Positions 57,654 through 64,000 of a DNA stretch of 64,000 nucleotides are shown in pieces. A program made the translations under genes and the position numbers. The notes under the pieces were generated by a model. It was not told the origin of the DNA. It was given only the letters and a program-made list of their open reading frames with translations, and did not search any database. Origin of the DNA: Dipetalonema caudispina (taxonomy: Eukaryota > Nematoda > Chromadorea > Rhabditida > Onchocercidae); NCBI GenBank assembly GCA_013365325.1, contig JABVXV010000126.1, forward strand, positions 1 through 64,000, read 5' to 3'. Position 1 is the first letter of the stretch. Each line of letters opens with the position of its first letter.

Positions 57654-58042
57654 TGAAAAAGGAATAAAAACATTTCTGGCTATTGAATGGAATGATTCTA
57701 GCGAATATTATACTTTATGCTTTTTTTTTTTTTTTCTTACAATCGAAAGATCTTAAATAAAATCTATCGTTCACTAATTATTTAAAAAAAAAAAAAAAAA
57801 TCATTGAAAGCAAACTTTGATAGAATGCTTTTTTACAATTAATTTTTTATAAATACTACATTTTATTGATGTAATATTAGCAGAATGTATGGCAAAAAGG
57901 AAAAGAAAGAATAGATTAGCTGGTAAAGATAAAAAAAAAAAAAAAAAAAAGAGGAAATAGAATATGCATCTTTGGCAAAAACGATAAAAATTTTGTTGTC
58001 ATTAATTATGTCGAATATTGTCAAAATGATGAATTGTTTGTT
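53260..58042. other. intergenic between Bicaudal-C 3' end and the BPI-like 5' end
   Basis: AT-rich with several long A/T homopolymers. No gene is recognised. The frame at 54467-54655, behind a possible acceptor (GTTGCAG) at about 54465, has a mildly coding-like start (TKGVIVIEFADSFDGSREI) but no partner exons. A 20-bp perfect palindrome lies at 56152-56171. Confidence 0.5.
56152..56171. repeat. 20-bp perfect palindrome
   Basis: TCTAATTCAATTGAATTAGA is its own reverse complement. In DNA this AT-rich it could arise by chance. Confidence 0.6.
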
Positions 58043-59019
58043 TTAAATTCGCATTCCATACATTCGTGCTGAACCACGCAATCCTTAAATTATAGTGTAA
58101 TTATATTCAAACTACATTAGGTGAAATTTTGTTATATCAATTTCACTTTGTAAATTTTGGCTTTTCATTCAATTGTCGTATCCAGGGGTTCCAGATAAAT
58201 ATTCATTATGCTATTTACACGATAACGGGAAAATATTCCACATATTTGATAGGATGAAATTAGCGATTCATCATTCTATCAAGTAATATTTGGCATCTCT
58301 GATAGGACATACACAACGTTTACATGTCCATTTCTTACGGAAAAAGAATGCGGCAAATAAAGTATAGCAAGTAGTTTGTACAAGGTATCAATTGAAGAAT
58401 AGAAATTTCTGTTTCGAATAACTCACTCAAAATAGCATTGTAGATCTTTTTCCGAGCACCCATTGTTGAAACACCAATATCTTTTAGATTCTGTTCATCT
58501 AGCAATAAGAAAGCTTCCATATCGATCTATATAAGTTTTGATTTTTTGAAAAGAAATATTAGTTATCAAATTTTTTTCTGGAAAATTAAAGTTACGTGTA
58601 ACCCTAAATGTAGTAAGTCTTAAATTTTCAACGTTACAATGGATTTATCAATCGTTTTCATACCTCTTGATCTCTAAATTGTGCAAGGTATTCGCTACAG
58701 CCCAGTTGGGCAAGTACCATTGCTGGATCCACAAAAATGCGTATATCCCAAACAAAGTCGTTTCCTATTAACGGCGATGATTCGAATACTCCGGTTGATG
58801 CAGAAAAATCTAAAATATATTAACTTTAATAACAAATAATCCGGAAAACTGGAAGGAAACTTAGAGATTATCTATACAATTGAGCGTTTTTATGTATAGA
58901 AGACGAGTTGGTATCTAAAAATGCAAAAGATATTTTTTCCTTGCACGATTGAATTTGGTCACAAAATATAAGAGCAAAAGATTAGGAAGGTGATTTTGAT
59001 TACTTTTAATTGAGTTGAA

Positions 59020-59053
<34 letters not shown>

Positions 59054-62000
59054 GGGGAGAGGTTATGTTTGCACTCAAAAAAATCTACAAATATAAAATA
59101 GATCGAAGATGAAAAAATTTTTACTGGTTCCAACACTTGTAATAAGTCCTTGTAATTGATTCGATTGAAAGTGGTGCAAGTTATGAGATGATAAAGATCC
59201 AATTAATGAATTCGAATTCGAGCTATCTTGAGCGTCATCACCATGTTCGTCTTCTTCCAATACAGATGCTAAGCCTACTGAAGGTGTTATCGAACGATGG
59301 GTCTAAAAAGAACAACATTTTGACATTGCACATAAACTGTGAGATAATTACTAATAGCATTGGATAACATTTTTTGGGCAGTAATAGGCTTCAACATTAT
59401 CAATGAGTATTATCCTTTTTTACAGAAACTAATTTAAACTTATAGGTCCTCATAATTATCATCAATTAGTCTGGATGGCAGAAGGAATACGCGGAATAGT
59501 TGATAACTGCCAGCATGAGTCCTCGTTGGACAATTAAGCTTAATAGTTTTTGATAAGAAGCTCTGCTAGTGTTAGATGGCAAACAGCAAGTGAATATCGT
59601 ACCACTCCTACTATTCATAAATTGACGGAAGCGATGATATGAACTTGTTTGAGGAGACTTATGTATTAAAGGTAAATACGGAACGATAATTAATGGAAAT
59701 GCTTAACTATTGCTTTCATTTTTCATCGTCGTTAGAATTATGTAATTTCATTTACAGAGGGAAATTACTTTAGAGTGAAGTTACATACCGCATTCTCTAT
59801 CAGATTTGTTTCCTGTTGTGTGTTTGGTCGTCCATCATACTGATTTGCGGTACTATCAAAGAAGTTTAAACTGCTTCTTAAAATATCTGCTGGCAATGAA
59901 TTGCTAAAACCGTATCCAGCCCAAAGATCAGTAGGTTGTCGCACTTTTGTTGGAGTACCATTGTACACGGCTGAATATATTAACCAAAACATAAATTACT
60001 AATATTATTTATGTATAATTCTCTATGTTCCTGGGAAGTTTCTAAGACCTTTCAATACTAATACAGTAAGATCTAAAGCTATATAGGCCTTTTCATGCAG
60101 TAAATTTTAGTCATTAAATGGAATTTTAGAACAAAACAAACCACGATTTGCCTTGAGCAATAATTGTTCTCTTGTTGGAAATCGCTCATTTCCACTGCAA
60201 AAAGAATTTCATTAATATTTTTATTTTGATAAAAGGATTCTAAGTTGCACTCCCAAAATATAAAGAACATTTCATTGTACGATCACTTATTACATAATAA
60301 GATTTGATAATCTTGAAACTGATACAACTACATGTTGGATGTAACGGTAGATGAATTTCCTGAATGGGACTTACTTCCTAAACATATCAATTTGCTTGAT
60401 TCCAGCAAGTAAGGAATGAGCGATTGGAGAATCATCTGGATTCGGAGTTATTTGGGCATAACGATTCTGCAATTAAATGTTAATACAGTAAACGATTTAA
60501 AGAAATTCAGATACACCGTTTCACGTTTAGCTCTTTGCAAATCATACAAACTTGTACTTGTTCGTCTGTAAATATTCACGTAGCAGCTATGTAAATATCA
60601 CATGAATAGAATTGAAACTTGAAATTTAGGGCTTTTAAAAGACAGAATTTATTGAAGTTATCAAAAGAAACAGTTTTTACGTATGAATTCAAGTTAAAAG
60701 ACAAATTTGAAGCATACAACGTCTGCTGTCGGCACATCAACCAATGCCTCAGCCAAGCGGCATCGACCCTCAAAATTACCAAACGTCGGCTTTTGTAACG
60801 AGTTTTGTGTCGCAATATATAAAGATTCTATGTTGGTACCTGCTTTAAAATTAACACGAAGTGAAGTTTTGAATATTTCACATAAATTTGCCCTCAATTA
60901 ATATGAACCATTGTTTCTTCTTATTCGCTACATAAAATCATTCTTGCTAGCAATTTTCATGATCAAGATTCAGGTCAAGGAATGAGTGTAAAAGAAGATA
61001 TAAGAGAGGAGAAATGAAATAAAGAAATGAGAATGGAGTGTGAAGATTGGTTATCCTATTTAATTTCAATATGAAAACTGATTCCGACATTCTGATCGAG
61101 AAAAATTCTGATCAATTGAAAACATACTTAATAAGTTTTGCGCTTCAATGCGCATATTTTCAACAAGTGCTGATATATGACCATTTTTGAAGAATTCGAA
61201 TATATCCGGCACAGAATTTAAGCTATTTTGAACCAAATTTAAGATTCGTTCACGTGCTTGATACAGCATGCATATATTCATCTCGCTACTACTTAGAACT
61301 ACGAGCTGAAGAAATATTACTTTCATTAATACGGATAGGCATATCCCTACTTATTCTACCTTAGTATCTTGAACTTCACCGTGAATAACTTTTCAGTCAC
61401 ATGGGATATGTATATATATATATAAATGTGAAACGAAGGTATCTTGGACTTTCTTATCACTCTTTTTCAGGTTTATCACATATTTCTTGACATACCGATG
61501 ATGGATAGCACAACTGAAATATGTTTAAACTTATAGGCTTAATCTACCAAAAAACAAAAATTTTCGTAATTTGTACAAAAACTGATGTCATAGTCCAATG
61601 AGATCTTCAAACTTTCATTTTGCTCAAATAAAGACAGATAGTTAAACTTACCGTAGCATTACTGACAGCTCGACTTTTTCGCCATTTTTCATTGATGGTA
61701 ATGCCAAATTTTGCTTCAATCAAAGCCTTGTCAATCAAATCGTAATCGGATTCCAATATTCGATCAAATTGCACTGCTACAGGCAATAAACCCTAAAAAT
61801 ATTTTTAATAATATAACAAATGTACGTGATACATGCATACGTAAACAATCAATAGGTGAATTTTCATAAATTAAACAAACTGCCACAACATTTGTTCATG
61901 TTATGGTAGTTGACAAAAATTACAACAAAGCTTACGATGATATATTTTCGTGCAATCAAAATGCCAGCAATCGGACCAACAATAAATAATTCAAAACCAT

Positions 62001-63992
62001 TTTCAACAGTACTGGACTGAATAATATGGGTTGAAGTTTGTTGAGCCAACCATTGCATTTCCTCCTTTTTAGTCTCATCGCGTAATAACGGCTCAAGACA
62101 ATTATGTGAATTGATAACTGTATGACAAAGCAAACCGTAATCATTCTGCAACAATTTTTTTTCTTTCTTTATATATCAACTTTGCATATCCATTTTCTAA
62201 ATAAATTCCAAGAATCTAAGTTGGATTTTTGGATTGAAATAATGACTGAGAAGGTTAATTAAATCGTACCTATGATGGATATGGATTTATTTAGATGCTA
62301 ATATGTAAAAGTTGTAAAAATGAACCTGTAACTGATACATATTGGCAAGAATCATAACTGCCTTAACCATTTCTACTTCGTTTTGTTCGATTCCTTTCAA
62401 AATACATTTCATTTTACCATTTCGTTCTTCACGTAAACTAACAAAGATATCCGGATGCCCAATGTTTCTTTGCAATTCTTGGAAAGAATAACGGCATGTA
62501 TTCGGTAATTCGCATATTATACATAGTGGTGATAATTTCTGGAAGAAAAAAAAAAAAAAAAAAACTAATTGTATCAATAACAATAACAACGATAATATCT
62601 GCTACTATTTAATTAATATTTTAAATCAAGAAAGAAAAATTATCAGCAAGATGGTCAGCAAGTAAATCAAACGAAATGATTTAACGGATGGAACTATACG
62701 TCATCATAAATAAAATTTATTCATTTATATAGGTAAATAAACATCAATGAATAAAGTTCACCATCTAGAAGCTCGTAGTAATGTATGTAAAAGATATGTC
62801 AGGCACATTGATAACTTACTCGTAGTCGTTGTCGTGCTTTTTCTACTTGCTGAACTGTTCCAGATACTGATACCTGATCAGAATTATCTTCAGCTGTTTA
62901 TTAATTATAATATAATGATGCTTTTAAATAGGGAAGAAAAACATTGAAAATAATATGAATAACGATATCTTTTGTACGCAATTTCAAAAATTTTTTATTT
63001 TATTTGAATGCAAAAAATAGCAGGATAACATAAAAGCCGCTGATATGATAATAACATCTGCTTGAAGTAACTTAGAACCGAAATGCTTAGAATGAACTAA
63101 TGAAATGATATTTGATTAAGTATTCAAGTAGCAAGTATGCCTTATTCATTTGATGTGGGCAACATCTATATTGAATTTCACAAACTGATTATATTTCTTT
63201 TTTTCCTTTGCAAATTCTGAGCACTCGAACATGTAATCTCACTAATCATAATACCTGATTGTTCTTTTCCATATCATGAATTCTATTTGAATCTGGAAAA
63301 TGAATATGGCACATCGTATCACGCATAATATCCTGAGTATTTTTACCCTTTCGTCCTATTATTTTCGAATGATCACAATGCGGTATTTCGATCCTCAGTG
63401 ATATTTTATCGCGCTGCAAAGCAGTTTTCGCAAACGGAAAGACATGAATAATTTGAATTTTCAATACTTTGTTAAATTGGATAAAATTAAGATAATCCAA
63501 TTAGGTGACCTTTATTCTGAGTGTAGATGAAATCAATTGACGGGCACAGTTAACTTGTTCAATTGTACCAAGCATTTTGACATAAGGATCTGGAAATTAT
63601 CCTGTTTGTTTGTTTTTCAAATTATAATTTGTGACCGTATCAGAAATTCTGAACGAGCGATTCTCTTTTCCATTTTCTTCTGTTTCCCTACGACATTGAA
63701 CATATCCTAAATTTTAAAGAAATTCACTACCTTTTTTCGTCTTTGCACCAATCTTCAAACGGCTTGGCCAAGAAATAACAGCACCAGAGAGTTCCGTAAC
63801 CTGGAAAACAAACATATAAATGCGATAACTTCGCCTGAATATATCAAATTGGCACGAAAATTCTTCAGACGTTGTTTTTTTTTTTTTCATTCAAGATAAA
63901 TATTTAGGATAAATGCTGCAAAAACAAATTTACTTTTTGAAAGAATTCTTCCGCTGATGGCAGAAATTTCTCGGACCCGTATAGAGGCTCAC
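58043..63992 (-). CDS. bcc-1: Bicaudal-C RNA-binding protein (KH repeats + SAM), 5' end outside window
   Basis: Seventeen exons are visible: 63934-63992, 63731-63800, 63510-63589, 63255-63413, 62820-62873, 62326-62538, 61936-62145, 61652-61792, 61128-61305, 60718-60839, 60375-60466, 60142-60194, 59789-59970, 59125-59302, 58664-58809, 58427-58526 and 58043-58083. They give 692 residues with all phases consistent. The first KH-like part is SAEEFFQKVTELSGAVISWP with RLKIGAKTKKDPYVK. The next KH has an intact GXXG (KIIGRKGKNTQDI) followed by CHIHFPDSNR, a Bicaudal-C signature. Further KH-like units (KLSPLCIICELPN and FELFIVGPIAG regions) lack GXXG. A polar linker contains TDLWAGYGFSNSLP. The C-terminal SAM domain runs VLAQLGCSEYLAQF to TMGARKKIYNAIL. 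Bicaudal-C binds mRNAs and polymerises through its SAM domain to repress translation. Read-through at 58427 would instead end at 58335. Confidence 0.95.
59022..59062. repeat. (GA)n microsatellite in a Bicaudal-C intron
   Basis: GATA units followed by an uninterrupted GA run and a short G-rich end. Confidence 0.95.
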
Positions 63993-64000
63993 CTGAAATA

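Overview
This window looks like nuclear DNA of a parasitic nematode, most likely a filarial worm (Onchocercidae). The evidence is very AT-rich DNA with many poly-A/poly-T tracts, short exons with TTTCAG-type acceptors, probable spliced-leader acceptors just before start codons, two nematode-type cuticle collagen genes, and nematode-like versions of ciliary and signalling genes. The species assignment is inference. I saw no tRNA, rRNA, CRISPR array or intact transposon.

Layout. 1-11 kb: AT-rich DNA with no convincing gene, except a possible degenerate histone H2B-like relic near 9.9-10.3 kb. 11-18 kb (+): a 9-exon Smad gene (15277-17725) that encodes an MH2 domain but no visible MH1 domain, preceded by several kb of probable promoter or 5' intron. 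20.3-22.3 kb (-): a 3-exon cuticle collagen with a clear TATA box and poly(A) signal. 22.6-30.7 kb: long AT-rich intergenic DNA with microsatellites, a short dispersed repeat and a strong hairpin. 30.7-32.5 kb (+): a second, atypical 6-exon collagen. 34.6-38.5 kb (+): IFT54/DYF-11 (TRAF3IP1), a ciliary intraflagellar-transport subunit, 10 exons. 41.3-45.6 kb (+, perhaps to 46.3 kb): a TAB1-like PP2C pseudophosphatase with a large low-complexity insert; its first intron holds a 36-bp minisatellite carrying six perfect POU octamers. 48.6-53.2 kb (-): a secreted BPI/LBP-family lipid-binding protein, 12 exons. 58.0-64 kb (-): the C-terminal part of Bicaudal-C (KH domains plus C-terminal SAM), 17 exons visible, with its 5' end beyond the right edge.

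The genes do not form an obvious operon: spacings are 2-8 kb and strands alternate. Two of them, the Smad and the TAB1-like protein, belong to TGF-beta signalling, but their proximity may be coincidence. All exon joins were made by hand from reading-frame phase and GT/AG signals. In the Smad, collagens, IFT54, TAB1-like, BPI and Bicaudal-C models every junction keeps frame, which is strong internal support. I found no complete undescribed system. The most unusual items are the MH1-less Smad with an HSFT tail, the octamer minisatellite, two long-stem hairpins of similar size, and the alternative 3' exons of the TAB1-like and Bicaudal-C genes.
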